Assembly: GCA_951799445.1 (NCBI GenBank)
Contig: OX637293.1
Location: 11,470,001 to 11,534,000 of the forward strand
Source of the DNA: Pseudisothecium myosuroides
Lineage: Eukaryota; Streptophyta; Bryopsida; Hypnales; Lembophyllaceae
Length of the DNA stretch: 64,000 bases
Reading direction: 5' to 3'
Within the stretch, counting starts at the first letter, position 1; every line of letters starts with the position of its first letter. Both the position numbers and the translations under genes were made by a program. Of the stretch, positions 41,201 to 56,982 are shown piece after piece. Below the pieces are notes generated by a model, which saw nothing but the letters and a program-made list of their open reading frames with translations, had not been told where the DNA came from and did no database searches.

Positions 41201-44200
41201 TCTTGGTTTTCACGGAAGAATTTTATGCCTCAAATTACGATGTGAATTTAATGCCCACATGCAATCTCCATGTGGAGATTACGTACAACTTGTACATTTT
41301 TTTCTTCTTCCAATCGCTATTGAATTTCATGACATCCCGGGTTGAATTCTACTAATTTCGAGGCATGCCTGGTTCTCGATTTTTTTCCTTCACGTAGTAA
41401 ATGAATGTAAATGGGGCACAAATTTAATGCACTTGGGGAATGTACATGTTGAGAACATTTACAACTTGTACGATATTTTTTTATCCTCCAATTGCCAACT
41501 AATTCCATGACATTTGGTGTGCGAGTCCGCAAACTACAGGGCGTGCCTAATTATTTTCTTTTCTTGGTTTTGACGGAAGAATTTTATGCATCAAATTACG
41601 ATGTGAATTTAATGCCCACATGCAATCTCCATGTGGGGATTGTGTACAACTTGTACATTTTTTTCCTCTTCCAATCGCTATTGAATTTCATGACATCCCG
41701 GGTTGAATTCTACTAATTACGAGGCATGCCTGGTTCTTGATTTTTTTCCTTCACGTAGTAAATGAATATAAATGGGGCACAAATTTAATGCACTTGGGGA
41801 ATGTACATGTTGAGAACATTTACAACTTGTACGATATTTTTTTATCCTCCAATTGCCAACTAATTCCATGACATTTGGTGTGCGAGTCCGCAAACTACAG
41901 GGCGTGCCTAATTATTTTCTTTTCTTGGTTTGCGGAGCAAAATTAAAAGAAATGGGTCCTAGATTTAATGCCCACATGCAATCTCCATGTGGGGATTGTG
42001 TACAATTTGTACATTTTTTTCCTCTTCCAATCGCTATTGAATTTCATGACATCCCGGGTTGAATTCTACTAATTACGAGGCATGCCTGGTTCTTGATTTT
42101 TTTCCTTCACGTAGTAAATGAATATAAATGGGGCACAAATTTAATGCACTTTGGGAATGTACATGTTGAGAACATTTACAACTTGTACGATATTTTTTTA
42201 TCCTCCAATTGCCAACTAATTCCATGACATTTGGTGTGCGAGTCCGCAAACTACAGGGCGTGCCTAATTATTTTCTTTTCTTGGTTTTGACGGAAGAATT
42301 TTATGCATCAAATTACGATGTGAATTTAATGCCCACATGCAATCTCCATGTGGAGATTACGTACAACTTGTACATTTTTTTCCTCTTCCAATCGCTATTG
42401 AATTTCATGACATCCCGGGTGGAATTCTACTAATTACGAGGCATGCCTGGTTCTCGATTTTTTTCCTTCACGTAGTAAATGAATATAAATGGGGCACAAA
42501 TTTAATGCACTTGGGGAATGTACATGTTGAGAACATTTACAACTTGTACGATATTTTTTTATCCTCCAATTGCCAACTAATTCCATGACATTTGGTGTGC
42601 GAGTCCGCAAACTACAGGGCGTGCCTAATTATTTTCTTTTCTTGGTTTTGACGGAAGAATTTTATGCATCAAATTACGATGTGAATTTAATGCCCACATG
42701 CAATCTCCATGTGGGGATTGTGTACAATTTGTACATTTTTTTCCTCTTCCAATCGCTATTGAATTTCATGACATCCCGGGTTGAATTCTACTAATTACGA
42801 GGCATGCCTGGTTCTTGATTTTTTTCCTTCACGTAGTAAATGAATATAAATGGGGCACAAATTTAATGCACTTGGGGAATGTACATGTTGAGAACATTTA
42901 CAACTTGTACGATATTTTTTTATCCTCCAATTGCCAACTAATTCCATGACATTTGGTGTGCGAGTCCGCAAACTACAGGGCGTGCCTAATTATTTTCTTT
43001 TCTTGGTTTTGACGGAAGAATTTTATGCATCAAATTACGATGTGAATTTAATGCCCACATGCAATCTCCATGTGGGGATTGTGTACAACTTGTACATTTT
43101 TTTCCTCTTCCAATCGCTATTGAATTTCATGACATCCCGGGTTGAATTCTACTAATTACGAGGCATGCCTGGTTCTTGATTTTTTTCCTTCACGTAGTAA
43201 ATGAATATAAATGGGGCACAAATTTAATGCACTTGGGGAATGTACATGTTGAGAACATTTACAACTTGTACGATATTTTTTTATCCTCCAATTGCCAACT
43301 AATTCCATGACATTTGGTGTGCGAGTCCGCAAACTACAGGGCGTGCCTAATTATTTTCTTTTCTTGGTTTTGACGGAAGAATTTTATGCATCAAATTACG
43401 ATGTGAATTTAATGCCCACATGCAATCTCCATGTGGGGATTGTGTACAACTTGTACATTTTTTTCCTCTTCCAATCGCTATTGAATTTCATGACATCCCG
43501 GGTTGAATTCTACTAATTACGAGGCATGCCTGGTTCTTGATTTTTTTCCTTCACGTAGTAAATGAATGTAAATGGGGCACAAATTTAATGCACTTGGGGA
43601 ATGTACATGTTGAGAACATTTACAACTTGTACGATATTTTTTTATCCTCCAATTGCCAACTAATTCCATGACATTTGGTGTGCGAGTCCGCAAACTACAG
43701 GGCGTGCCTAATTATTTTCTTTTCTTGGTTTTGACGGAAGAATTTTATGCATCAAATTACGATGTGAATTTAATGCCCACATGCAATCTCCATGTGGGGA
43801 TTGTGTACAATTTGTACATTTTTTTCCTCTTCCAATCGCTATTGAATTTCATGACATCCCGGGTTGAATTCTACTAATTACGAGGCATGCCTGGTTCTTG
43901 ATTTTTTTCCTTCACGTAGTAAATGAATATAAATGGGGCACAAATTTAATGCACTTGGGGAATGTACATGTTGAGAACATTTACAACTTGTACGATATTT
44001 TTTTATCCTCCAATTGCCAACTAATTCCATGACATTTGGTGTGCGAGTCCGCAAACTACAGGGCGTGCCTAATTATTTTCTTTTCTTGGTTTTGACGGAA
44101 GAATTTTATGCATCAAATTACGATGTGAATTTAATGCCCACATGCAATCTCCATGTGGGGATTGTGTACAACTTGTACATTTTTTTCCTCTTCCAATCGC

Positions 44201-47200
44201 TATTGAATTTCATGACATCCCGGGTTGAATTCTACTAATTACGAGGCATGCCTGGTTCTTGATTTTTTTCCTTCACGTAGTAAATGAATATAAATGGGGC
44301 ACAAATTTAATGCACTTGGGGAATGTACATGTTGAGAACATTTACAACTTGTACGATATTTTTTTATCCTCCAATTGCCAACTAATTCCATGACATTTGG
44401 TGTGCGAGTCCGCAAACTACAGGGCGTGCCTAATTATTTTCTTTTCTTGGTTTTGACGGAAGAATTTTATGCATCAAATTACGATGTGAATTTAATGCCC
44501 ACATGCAATCTCCATGTGGGGATTGTGTACAACTTGTACATTTTTTTCCTCTTCCAATCGCTATTGAATTTCATGACATCCCGGGTGGAATTCTACTAAT
44601 TACGAGGCATGCCTGGTTCTCGATTTTTTTCCTTCACGTAGTAAATGAATATAAATGGGGCACAAATTTAATGCACTTGGGGAATGTACATGTTGAGAAC
44701 ATTTACAACTTGTACGATATTTTTTTATCCTCCAATTGCCAACTAATTCCATGACATTTGGTGTGCGAGTCCGCAAACTACAGGGCGTGCCTAATTATTT
44801 TCTTTTCTTGGTTTTGACGGAAGAATTTTATGCATCAAATTACGATGTGAATTTAATGCCCACATGCAATCTCCATGTGGGGATTGTGTACAATTTGTAC
44901 ATTTTTTTCCTCTTCCAATCGCTATTGAATTTCATGACATCCCGGGTTGAATTCTACTAATTACGAGGCATGCCTGGTTCTTGATTTTTTTCCTTCACGT
45001 AGTAAATGAATATAAATGGGGCACAAATTTAATGCACTTGGGGAATGTACATGTTGAGAACATTTACAACTTGTACGATATTTTTTTATCCTCCAATTGC
45101 CAACTAATTCCATGACATTTGGTGTGCGAGTCCGCAAACTACAGGGCGTGCCTAATTATTTTCTTTTCTTGGTTTTGACGGAAGAATTTTATGCATCAAA
45201 TTACGATGTGAATTTAATGCCCACATGCAATCTCCATGTGGGGATTGTGTACAACTTGTACATTTTTTTCCTCTTCCAATCGCTATTGAATTTCATGACA
45301 TCCCGGGTTGAATTCTACTAATTACGAGGCATGCCTGGTTCTTGATTTTTTTCCTTCACGTAGTAAATGAATATAAATGGGGCACAAATTTAATGCACTT
45401 GGGGAATGTACATGTTGAGAACATTTACAACTTGTACGATATTTTTTTATCCTCCAATTGCCAACTAATTCCATGACATTTGGTGTGCGAGTCCGCAAAC
45501 TACAGGGCGTGCCTAATTATTTTCTTTTCTTGGTTTTGACGGAAGAATTTTATGCATCAAATTACGATGTGAATTTAATGCCCACATGCAATCTCCATGT
45601 GGGGATTGTGTACAACTTGTACATTTTTTTCCTCTTCCAATCGCTATTGAATTTCATGACATCCCGGGTTGAATTCTACTAATTACGAGGCATGCCTGGT
45701 TCTTGATTTTTTTCCTTCACGTAGTAAATGAATGTAAATGGGGCACAAATTTAATGCACTTGGGGAATGTACATGTTGAGAACATTTACAACTTGTACGA
45801 TATTTTTTTATCCTCCAATTGCCAACTAATTCCATGACATTTGGTGTGCGAGTCCGCAAACTACAGGGCGTGCCTAATTATTTTCTTTTCTTGGTTTTGA
45901 CGGAAGAATTTTATGCATCAAATTACGATGTGAATTTAATGCCCACATGCAATCTCCATGTGGGGATTGTGTACAATTTGTACATTTTTTTCCTCTTCCA
46001 ATCGCTATTGAATTTCATGACATCCCGGGTTGAATTCTACTAATTACGAGGCATGCCTGGTTCTTGATTTTTTTCCTTCACGTAGTAAATGAATGTAAAT
46101 GGGGCACAAATTTAATGCACTTGGGGAATGTACATGTTGAGAACATTTACAACTTGTACGATATTTTTTTATCCTCCAATTGCCAACTAATTCCATGACA
46201 TTTGGTGTGCGAGTCCGCAAACTACAGGGCGTGCCTAATTATTTTCTTTTCTTGGTTTTGACGGAAGAATTTTATGCATCAAATTACGATGTGAATTTAA
46301 TGCCCACATGCAATCTCCATGTGGGGATTGTGTACAACTTGTACATTTTTTTCCTCTTCCAATCGCTATTGAATTTCATGACATCCCGGGTTGAATTCTA
46401 CTAATTACGAGGCATGCCTGGTTCTTGATTTTTTTCCTTCACGTAGTAAATGAATATAAATGGGGCACAAATTTAATGCACTTGGGGAATGTACATGTTG
46501 AGAACATTTACAACTTGTACGATATTTTTTTATCCTCCAATTGCCAACTAATTCCATGACATTTGGTGTGCGAGTCCGCAAACTACAGGGCGTGCCTAAT
46601 TATTTTCTTTTCTTGGTTTTGACGGAAGAATTTTATGCATCAAATTACGATGTGAATTTAATGCCCACATGCAATCTCCATGTGGGGATTGTGTACAACT
46701 TGTACATTTTTTTCCTCTTCCAATCGCTATTGAATTTCATGACATCCCGGGTTGAATTCTACTAATTACGAGGCATGCCTGGTTCTTGATTTTTTTCCTT
46801 CACGTAGTAAATGAATGTAAATGGGGCACAAATTTAATGCACTTGGGGAATGTACATGTTGAGAACATTTACAACTTGTACGATATTTTTTTATCCTCCA
46901 ATTGCCAACTAATTCCATGACATTTGGTGTGCGAGTCCGCAAACTACAGGGCGTGCCTAATTATTTTCTTTTCTTGGTTTTGACGGAAGAATTTTATGCA
47001 TCAAATTACGATGTGAATTTAATGCCCACATGCAATCTCCATGTGGAGATTACGTACAACTTGTACATTTTTTTCCTCTTCCAATCGCTATTGAATTTCA
47101 TGACATCCCGGGTGGAATTCTACTAATTACGAGGCATGCCTGGTTCTCGATTTTTTTCCTTCACGTAGTAAATGAATGTAAATGGGGCACAAATTTAATG

Positions 47201-49437
47201 CACTTGGGGAATGTACATGTTGAGAACATTTACAACTTGTACGATATTTTTTTATCCTCCAATTGCCAACTAATTCCATGACATTTGGTGTGCGAGTCCG
47301 CAAACTACAGGGCGTGCCTAATTATTTTCTTTTCTTGGTTTTGCGGAGCAAAATTAAAAGAAATGGGTCCTAAATTTAATGCCCACATGCAATCTCCATG
47401 TGGGGATTGTGTACAATTTGTACATTTTTTTCCTCTTCCAATCGCTATTGAATTTCATGACATCCCGGGTGGAATTCTACTAATTACGAGGCATGCCTGG
47501 TTCTTGATTTTTTTCCTTCACGTAGTAAATGAATATAAATGGGGCACAAATTTAATGCACTTGGGGAATGTACATGTTGAGAACATTTACAACTTGTACG
47601 ATATTTTTTTATCCTCCAATTGCCAACTAATTCCATGACATTTGGTGTGCGAGTCCGCAAACTACAGGGCGTGCCTAATTATTTTCTTTTCTTGGTTTTG
47701 ACGGAAGAATTTTATGCATCAAATTACGATGTGAATTTAATGCCCACATGCAATCTCCATGTGGGGATTGTGTACAACTTGTACATTTTTTTCCTCTTCC
47801 AATCGCTATTGAATTTCATGACATCCCGGGTTGAATTCTACTAATTACGAGGCATGCCTGGTTCTTGATTTTTTTCCTTCACGTAGTAAATGAATATAAA
47901 TGGGGCACAAATTTAATGCACTTGGGGAATGTACATGTTGAGAACATTTACAACTTGTACGATATTTTTTTATCCTCCAATTGCCAACTAATTCCATGAC
48001 ATTTGGTGTGCGAGTCCGCAAACTACAGGGCGTGCCTAATTATTTTCTTTTCTTGGTTTTGACGGAAGAATTTTATGCATCAAATTACGATGTGAATTTA
48101 ATGCCCACATGCAATCTCTTTGTGGAGATTTGTACAACTTGTACATTTTTTTCCTCTTCCAATCGCTATTGAATTTCATGACATCCCGGGTTGAATTCTA
48201 CTAATTACGAGGCATGCCTGGTTCTTGATTTTTTTCCTTCACGTAGTAAATGAATGTAAATGGGGCACAAATTTAATGCACTTGGGGAATGTACATGTTG
48301 AGAACATTTACAACTTGTACGATATTTTTTTATCCTCCAATTGCCAACTAATTCCATGACATTTGGTGTGCGAGTCCGCAAACTACAGGGCGTGCCTAAT
48401 TATTTTCTTTTCTTGGTTTTGACGGAAGAATTTTATGCATCAAATTACGATGTGAATTTAATGCCCACATGCAATCTCCATGTGGAGATTACGTACAACT
48501 TGTACATTTTTTTCCTCTTCCAATCGCTATTGAATTTCATGACATCCCGGGTGGAATTCTACTAATTACGAGGCATGCCTGGTTCTCGATTTTTTTCCTT
48601 CACGTAGTAAATGAATGTAAATGGGGCACAAATTTAATGCACTTGGGGAATGTACATGTTGAGAACATTTACAACTTGTACGATATTTTTTTATCCTCCA
48701 ATTGCCAACTAATTCCATGACATTTGGTGTGCGAGTCCGCAAACTACAGGGCGTGCCTAATTATTTTCTTTTCTTGGTTTTGACGGAAGAATTTTATGCA
48801 TCAAATTACGATGTGAATTTAATGCCCACATGCAATCTCCATGTGGGGATTGTGTACAACTTGTACATTTTTTTCCTCTTCCAATCGCTATTGAATTTCA
48901 TGACATCCCGGGTTGAATTCTACTAATTACGAGGCATGCCTGGTTCTCGATTTTTTTCCTTCACGTAGTAAATGAATGTAAATGGGGCACAAATTTAATG
49001 CACTTGGGGAATGTACATGTTGAGAACATTTACAACTTGTACGATATTTTTTTATCCTCCAATTGCCAACTAATTCCATGACATTTGGTGTGCGAGTCCG
49101 CAAACTACAGGGCGTGCCTAATTATTTTCTTTTCTTGGTTTTGACGGAAGAATTTTATGCATCAAATTACGATGTGAATTTAATGCCCACATGCAATCTC
49201 CATGTGGGGATTGTGTACAACTTGTACATTTTTTTCCTCTTCCAATCGCTATTGAATTTCATGACATCCCGGGTTGAATTCTACTAATTACGAGGCATGC
49301 CTGGTTCTTGATTTTTTTCCTTCACGTAGTAAATGAATATAAATGGGGCACAAATTTAATGCACTTGGGGAATGTACATGTTGAGAACATTTACAACTTG
49401 TACGATATTTTTTTATCCTCCAATTGCCAACTAATTC

Positions 49438-52400
49438 CATGACATTTGGTGTGCGAGTCCGCAAACTACAGGGCGTGCCTAATTATTTTCTTTTCTTGGT
49501 TTTGCGGAGCAAAATTAAAAGAAATGGGTCCTAAATTTAATGCCCACATGCAATCTCCATGTGGGGATTGTGTACAATTTGTACATTTTTTTCCTCTTCC
49601 AATCGCTATTGAATTTCATGACATCCCGGGTTGAATTCTACTAATTACAAGGCATGCCTGGTTCTTGATTTTTTTCCTTCACGTAGTAAATGAATATAAA
49701 TGGGGCACAAATTTAATGCACTTGGGGAATGTACATGTTGAGAACATTTACAACTTGTACGATATTTTTTTATCCTCCAATTGCCAACTAATTCCATGAC
49801 ATTTGGTGTGCGAGTCCGCAAACTACAGGGCGTGCCTAATTATTTTCTTTTCTTGGTTTTGCGGAGCAAAATTAAAAGAAATGGGTCCTAAATTTAATGC
49901 CCACATGCAATCTCCATGTGGGGATTGTGTACAATTTGTACATTTTTTTCCTCTTCCAATCGCTATTGAATTTCATGACATCCCGGGTTGAATTCTACTA
50001 ATTACGAGGCATGCCTGGTTCTTGATTTTTTTCCTTCACGTAGTAAATGAATATAAATGGGGCACAAATTTAATGCACTTGGGGAATGTACATGTTGAGA
50101 ACATTTACAACTTGTACGATATTTTTTTATCCTCCAATTGCCAACTAATTCCATGACATTTGGTGTGCGAGTCCGCAAACTACAGGGCGTGCCTAATTAT
50201 TTTCTTTTCTTGGTTTTGACGGAAGAATTTTATGCATCAAATTACGATGTGAATTTAATGCCCACATGCAATCTCCATGTGGGGATTGTGTACAACTTGT
50301 ACATTTTTTTCCTCTTCCAATCGCTATTGAATTTCATGACATCCCGGGTTGAATTCTACTAATTACGAGGCATGCCTGGTTCTTGATTTTTTTCCTTCAC
50401 GTAGTAAATGAATATAAATGGGGCACAAATTTAATGCACTTGGGGAATGTACATGTTGAGAACATTTACAACTTGTACGATATTTTTTTATCCTCCAATT
50501 GCCAACTAATTCCATGACATTTGGTGTGCGAGTCCGCAAACTACAGGGCGTGCCTAATTATTTTCTTTTCTTGGTTTTGACGGAAGAATTTTATGCATCA
50601 AATTACGATGTGAATTTAATGCCCACATGCAATCTCCATGTGGGGATTGTGTACAACTTGTACATTTTTTTCCTCTTCCAATCGCTATTGAATTTCATGA
50701 CATCCCGGGTTGAATTCTACTAATTACGAGGCATGCCTGGTTCTCGATTTTTTTCCTTCACGTAGTAAATGAATGTAAATGGGGCACAAATTTAATGCAC
50801 TTGGGGAATGTACATGTTGAGAACATTTACAACTTGTACGATATTTTTTTATCCTCCAATTGCCAACTAATTCCATGACATTTGGTGTGCGAGTCCGCAA
50901 ACTACAGGGCGTGCCTAATTATTTTCTTTTCTTGGTTTTGACGGAAGAATTTTATGCATCAAATTACGATGTGAATTTAATGCCCACATGCAATCTCCAT
51001 GTGGAGATTACGTACAACTTGTACATTTTTTTCCTCTTCCAATCGCTATTGAATTTCATGACATCCCGGGTTGAATTCTACTAATTACGAGGCATGCCTG
51101 GTTCTTGATTTTTTTCCTTCACGTAGTAAATGAATATAAATGGGGCACAAATTTAATGCACTTGGGGAATGTACATGTTGAGAACATTTACAACTTGTAC
51201 GATATTTTTTTATCCTCCAATTGCCAACTAATTCCATGACATTTGGTGTGCGAGTCCGCAAACTACAGGGCGTGCCTAATTATTTTCTTTTCTTGGTTTT
51301 GCGGAGCAAAATTAAAAGAAATGGGTCCTAAATTTAATGCCCACATGCAATCTCCATGTGGGGATTGTGTACAATTTGTACATTTTTTTCCTCTTCCAAT
51401 CGCTATTGAATTTCATGACATCCCGGGTTGAATTCTACTAATTACAAGGCATGCCTGGTTCTTGATTTTTTTCCTTCACGTAGTAAATGAATATAAATGG
51501 GGCACAAATTTAATGCACTTGGGGAATGTACATGTTGAGAACATTTACAACTTGTACGATATTTTTTTATCCTCCAATTGCCAACTAATTCCATGACATT
51601 TGGTGTGCGAGTCCGCAAACTACAGGGCGTGCCTAATTATTTTCTTTTCTTGGTTTTGCGGAGCAAAATTAAAAGAAATGGGTCCTAAATTTAATGCCCA
51701 CATGCAATCTCCATGTGGGGATTGTGTACAATTTGTACATTTTTTTCCTCTTCCAATCGCTATTGAATTTCATGACATCCCGGGTTGAATTCTACTAATT
51801 ACGAGGCATGCCTGGTTCTTGATTTTTTTCCTTCACGTAGTAAATGAATGTAAATGGGGCACAAATTTAATGCACTTGGGGAATGTACATGTTGAGAACA
51901 TTTACAACTTGTACGATATTTTTTTATCCTCCAATTGCCAACTAATTCCATGACATTTGGTGTGCGAGTCCGCAAACTACAGGGCGTGCCTAATTATTTT
52001 CTTTTCTTGGTTTTGACGGAAGAATTTTATGCATCAAATTACGATGTGAATTTAATGCCCACATGCAATCTCCATGTGGGGATTGTGTACAACTTGTACA
52101 TTTTTTTCCTCTTCCAATCGCTATTGAATTTCATGACATCCCGGGTTGAATTCTACTAATTACGAGGCATGCCTGGTTCTCGATTTTTTTCCTTCACGTA
52201 GTAAATGAATGTAAATGGGGCACAAATTTAATGCACTTGGGGAATGTACATGTTGAGAACATTTACAACTTGTACGATATTTTTTTATCCTCCAATTGCC
52301 AACTAATTCCATGACATTTGGTGTGCGAGTCCGCAAACTACAGGGCGTGCCTAATTATTTTCTTTTCTTGGTTTTGACGGAAGAATTTTATGCATCAAAT

Positions 52401-53031
52401 TACGATGTGAATTTAATGCCCACATGCAATCTCCATGTGGAGATTACGTACAACTTGTACATTTTTTTCCTCTTCCAATCGCTATTGAATTTCATGACAT
52501 CCCGGGTGGAATTCTACTAATTACGAGGCATGCCTGGTTCTCGATTTTTTTCCTTCACGTAGTAAATGAATGTAAATGGGGCACAAATTTAATGCACTTG
52601 GGGAATGTACATGTTGAGAACATTTACAACTTGTACGATATTTTTTTATCCTCCAATTGCCAACTAATTCCATGACATTTGGTGTGCGAGTCCGCAAACT
52701 ACAGGGCGTGCCTAATTATTTTCTTTTCTTGGTTTTGACGGAAGAATTTTATGCATCAAATTACGATGTGAATTTAATGCCCACATGCAATCTCCATGTG
52801 GGGATTGTGTACAACTTGTACATTTTTTTCCTCTTCCAATCGCTATTGAATTTCATGACATCCCGGGTTGAATTCTACTAATTACGAGGCATGCCTGGTT
52901 CTCGATTTTTTTCCTTCACGTAGTAAATGAATGTAAATGGGGCACAAATTTAATGCACTTGGGGAATGTACATGTTGAGAACATTTACAACTTGTACGAT
53001 ATTTTTTTATCCTCCAATTGCCAACTAATTC
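49438..53031 (+). repeat. Five-unit higher-order block repeated at 1,797 bp
   Basis: The rare variant ATTACAAGG occurs at 49644 and 51441, exactly 1,797 bp apart, each in a B-type unit followed by another B unit. 1,797 bp equals two B plus three A units. The two blocks are not fully identical further on. Confidence 0.7.
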
Positions 53032-56000
53032 CATGACATTTGGTGTGCGAGTCCGCAAACTACAGGGCGTGCCTAATTATTTTCTTTTCTTGGTTTTGAC
53101 GGAAGAATTTTATGCATCAAATTACGATGTGAATTTAATGCCCACATGCAATCTCCATGTGGGGATTGTGTACAACTTGTACATTTTTTTCCTCTTCCAA
53201 TCGCTATTGAATTTCATGACATCCCGGGTTGAATTCTACTAATTACGAGGCATGCCTGGTTCTCGATTTTTTTCCTTCACGTAGTAAATGAATGTAAATG
53301 GGGCACAAATTTAATGCACTTGGGGAATGTACATGTTGAGAACATTTACAACTTGTACGATATTTTTTTATCCTCCAATTGCCAACTAATTCCATGACAT
53401 TTGGTGTGCGAGTCCGCAAACTACAGGGCGTGCCTAATTATTTTCTTTTCTTGGTTTTGCGGAGCAAAATTAAAAGAAATGGGTCCTAAATTTAATGCCC
53501 ACATGCAATCTCCATGTGGGGATTGTGTACAATTTGTACATTTTTTTCCTCTTCCAATCGCTATTGAATTTCATGACATCCCGGGTTGAATTCTACTAAT
53601 TACGAGGCATGCCTGGTTCTTGATTTTTTTCCTTCACGTAGTAAATGAATATAAATGGGGCACAAATTTAATGCACTTGGGGAATGTACATGTTGAGAAC
53701 ATTTACAACTTGTACGATATTTTTTTATCCTCCAATTGCCAACTAATTCCATGACATTTGGTGTGCGAGTCCGCAAACTACAGGGCGTGCCTAATTATTT
53801 TCTTTTCTTGGTTTTGACGGAAGAATTTTATGCATCAAATTACGATGTGAATTTAATGCCCACATGCAATCTCCATGTGGAGATTACGTACAACTTGTAC
53901 ATTTTTTTCCTCTTCCAATCGCTATTGAATTTCATGACATCCCGGGTTGAATTCTACTAATTACGAGGCATGCCTGGTTCTTGATTTTTTTCCTTCACGT
54001 AGTAAATGAATATAAATGGGGCACAAATTTAATGCACTTGGGGAATGTACATGTTGAGAACATTTACAACTTGTACGATATTTTTTTATCCTCCAATTGC
54101 CAACTAATTCCATGACATTTGGTGTGCGAGTCCGCAAACTACAGGGCGTGCCTAATTATTTTCTTTTCTTGGTTTTGACGGAAGAATTTTATGCATCAAA
54201 TTACGATGTGAATTTAATGCCCACATGCAATCTCCATGTGGGGATTGTGTACAACTTGTACATTTTTTTCCTCTTCCAATCGCTATTGAATTTCATGACA
54301 TCCCGGGTGGAATTCTACTAATTACGAGGCATGCCTGGTTCTCGATTTTTTTCCTTCACGTAGTAAATGAATGTAAATGGGGCACAAATTTAATGCACTT
54401 GGGGAATGTACATGTTGAGAACATTTACAACTTGTACGATATTTTTTTATCCTCCAATTGCCAACTAATTCCATGACATTTGGTGTGCGAGTCCGCAAAC
54501 TACAGGGCGTGCCTAATTATTTTCTTTTCTTGGTTTTGCGGAGCAAAATTAAAAGAAATGGGTCCTAAATTTAATGCCCACATGCAATCTCCATGTGGGG
54601 ATTGTGTACAATTTGTACATTTTTTTCCTCTTCCAATCGCTATTGAATTTCATGACATCCCGGGTTGAATTCTACTAATTACGAGGCATGCCTGGTTCTT
54701 GATTTTTTTCCTTCACGTAGTAAATGAATATAAATGGGGCACAAATTTAATGCACTTGGGGAATGTACATGTTGAGAACATTTACAACTTGTACGATATT
54801 TTTTTATCCTCCAATTGCCAACTAATTCCATGACATTTGGTGTGCGAGTCCGCAAACTACAGGGCGTGCCTAATTATTTTCTTTTCTTGGTTTTCACGGA
54901 AGAATTTTATGCATCAAATTACGATGTGAATTTAATGCCCACATGCAATCTCCATGTGGAGATTACGTACAACTTGTACATTTTTTTCCTCTTCCAATCG
55001 CTATTGAATTTCATGACATCCCGGGTTGAATTCTACTAATTACGAGGCATGCCTGGTTCTTGATTTTTTTCCTTCACGTAGTAAATGAATATAAATGGGG
55101 CACAAATTTAATGCACTTGGGGAATGTACATGTTGAGAACATTTACAACTTGTACGATATTTTTTTATCCTCCAATTGCCAACTAATTCCATGACATTTG
55201 GTGTGCGAGTCCGCAAACTACAGGGCGTGCCTAATTATTTTCTTTTCTTGGTTTTGACGGAAGAATTTTATGCATCAAATTACGATGTGAATTTAATGCC
55301 CACATGCAATCTCCATGTGGGGATTGTGTACAACTTGTACATTTTTTTCCTCTTCCAATCGCTATTGAATTTCATGACATCCCGGGTTGAATTCTACTAA
55401 TTACGAGGCATGCCTGGTTCTCGATTTTTTTCCTTCACGTAGTAAATGAATGTAAATGGGGCACAAATTTAATGCACTTGGGGAATGTACATGTTGAGAA
55501 CATTTACAACTTGTACGATATTTTTTTATCCTCCAATTGCCAACTAATTCCATGACATTTGGTGTGCGAGTCCGCAAACTACAGGGCGTGCCTAATTATT
55601 TTCTTTTCTTGGTTTTGCGGAGCAAAATTAAAAGAAATGGGTCCTAAATTTAATGCCCACATGCAATCTCCATGTGGGGATTGTGTACAATTTGTACATT
55701 TTTTTCCTCTTCCAATCGCTATTGAATTTCATGACATCCCGGGTTGAATTCTACTAATTACGAGGCATGCCTGGTTCTTGATTTTTTTCCTTCACGTAGT
55801 AAATGAATATAAATGGGGCACAAATTTAATGCACTTGGGGAATGTACATGTTGAGAACATTTACAACTTGTACGATATTTTTTTATCCTCCAATTGCCAA
55901 CTAATTCCATGACATTTGGTGTGCGAGTCCGCAAACTACAGGGCGTGCCTAATTATTTTCTTTTCTTGGTTTTGCGGAGCAAAATTAAAAGAAATGGGTC

Positions 56001-56982
56001 CTAAATTTAATGCCCACATGCAATCTCCATGTGGGGATTGTGTACAATTTGTACATTTTTTTCCTCTTCCAATCGCTATTGAATTTCATGACATCCCGGG
56101 TTGAATTCTACTAATTACGAGGCATGCCTGGTTCTTGATTTTTTTCCTTCACGTAGTAAATGAATATAAATGGGGCACAAATTTAATGCACTTGGGGAAT
56201 GTACATGTTGAGAACATTTACAACTTGTACGATATTTTTTTATCCTCCAATTGCCAACTAATTCCATGACATTTGGTGTGCGAGTCCGCAAACTACAGGG
56301 CGTGCCTAATTATTTTCTTTTCTTGGTTTTGCGGAGCAAAATTAAAAGAAATGGGTCCTAAATTTAATGCCCACATGCAATCTCCATGTGGGGATTGTGT
56401 ACAATTTGTACATTTTTTTCCTCTTCCAATCGCTATTGAATTTCATGACATCCCGGGTTGAATTCTACTAATTACGAGGCATGCCTGGTTCTTGATTTTT
56501 TTCCTTCACGTAGTAAATGAATATAAATGGGGCACAAATTTAATGCACTTGGGGAATGTACATGTTGAGAACATTTACAACTTGTACGATATTTTTTTAT
56601 CCTCCAATTGCCAACTAATTCCATGACATTTGGTGTGCGAGTCCGCAAACTACAGGGCGTGCCTAATTATTTTCTTTTCTTGGTTTTGACGGAAGAATTT
56701 TATGCATCAAATTACGATGTGAATTTAATGCCCACATGCAATCTCCATGTGGGGATTGTGTACAACTTGTACATTTTTTTCCTCTTCCAATCGCTATTGA
56801 ATTTCATGACATCCCGGGTTGAATTCTACTAATTACGAGGCATGCCTGGTTCTTGATTTTTTTCCTTCACGTAGTAAATGAATATAAATGGGGCACAAAT
56901 TTAATGCACTTGGGGAATGTACATGTTGAGAACATTTACAACTTGTACGATATTTTTTTATCCTCCAATTGCCAACTAATTC

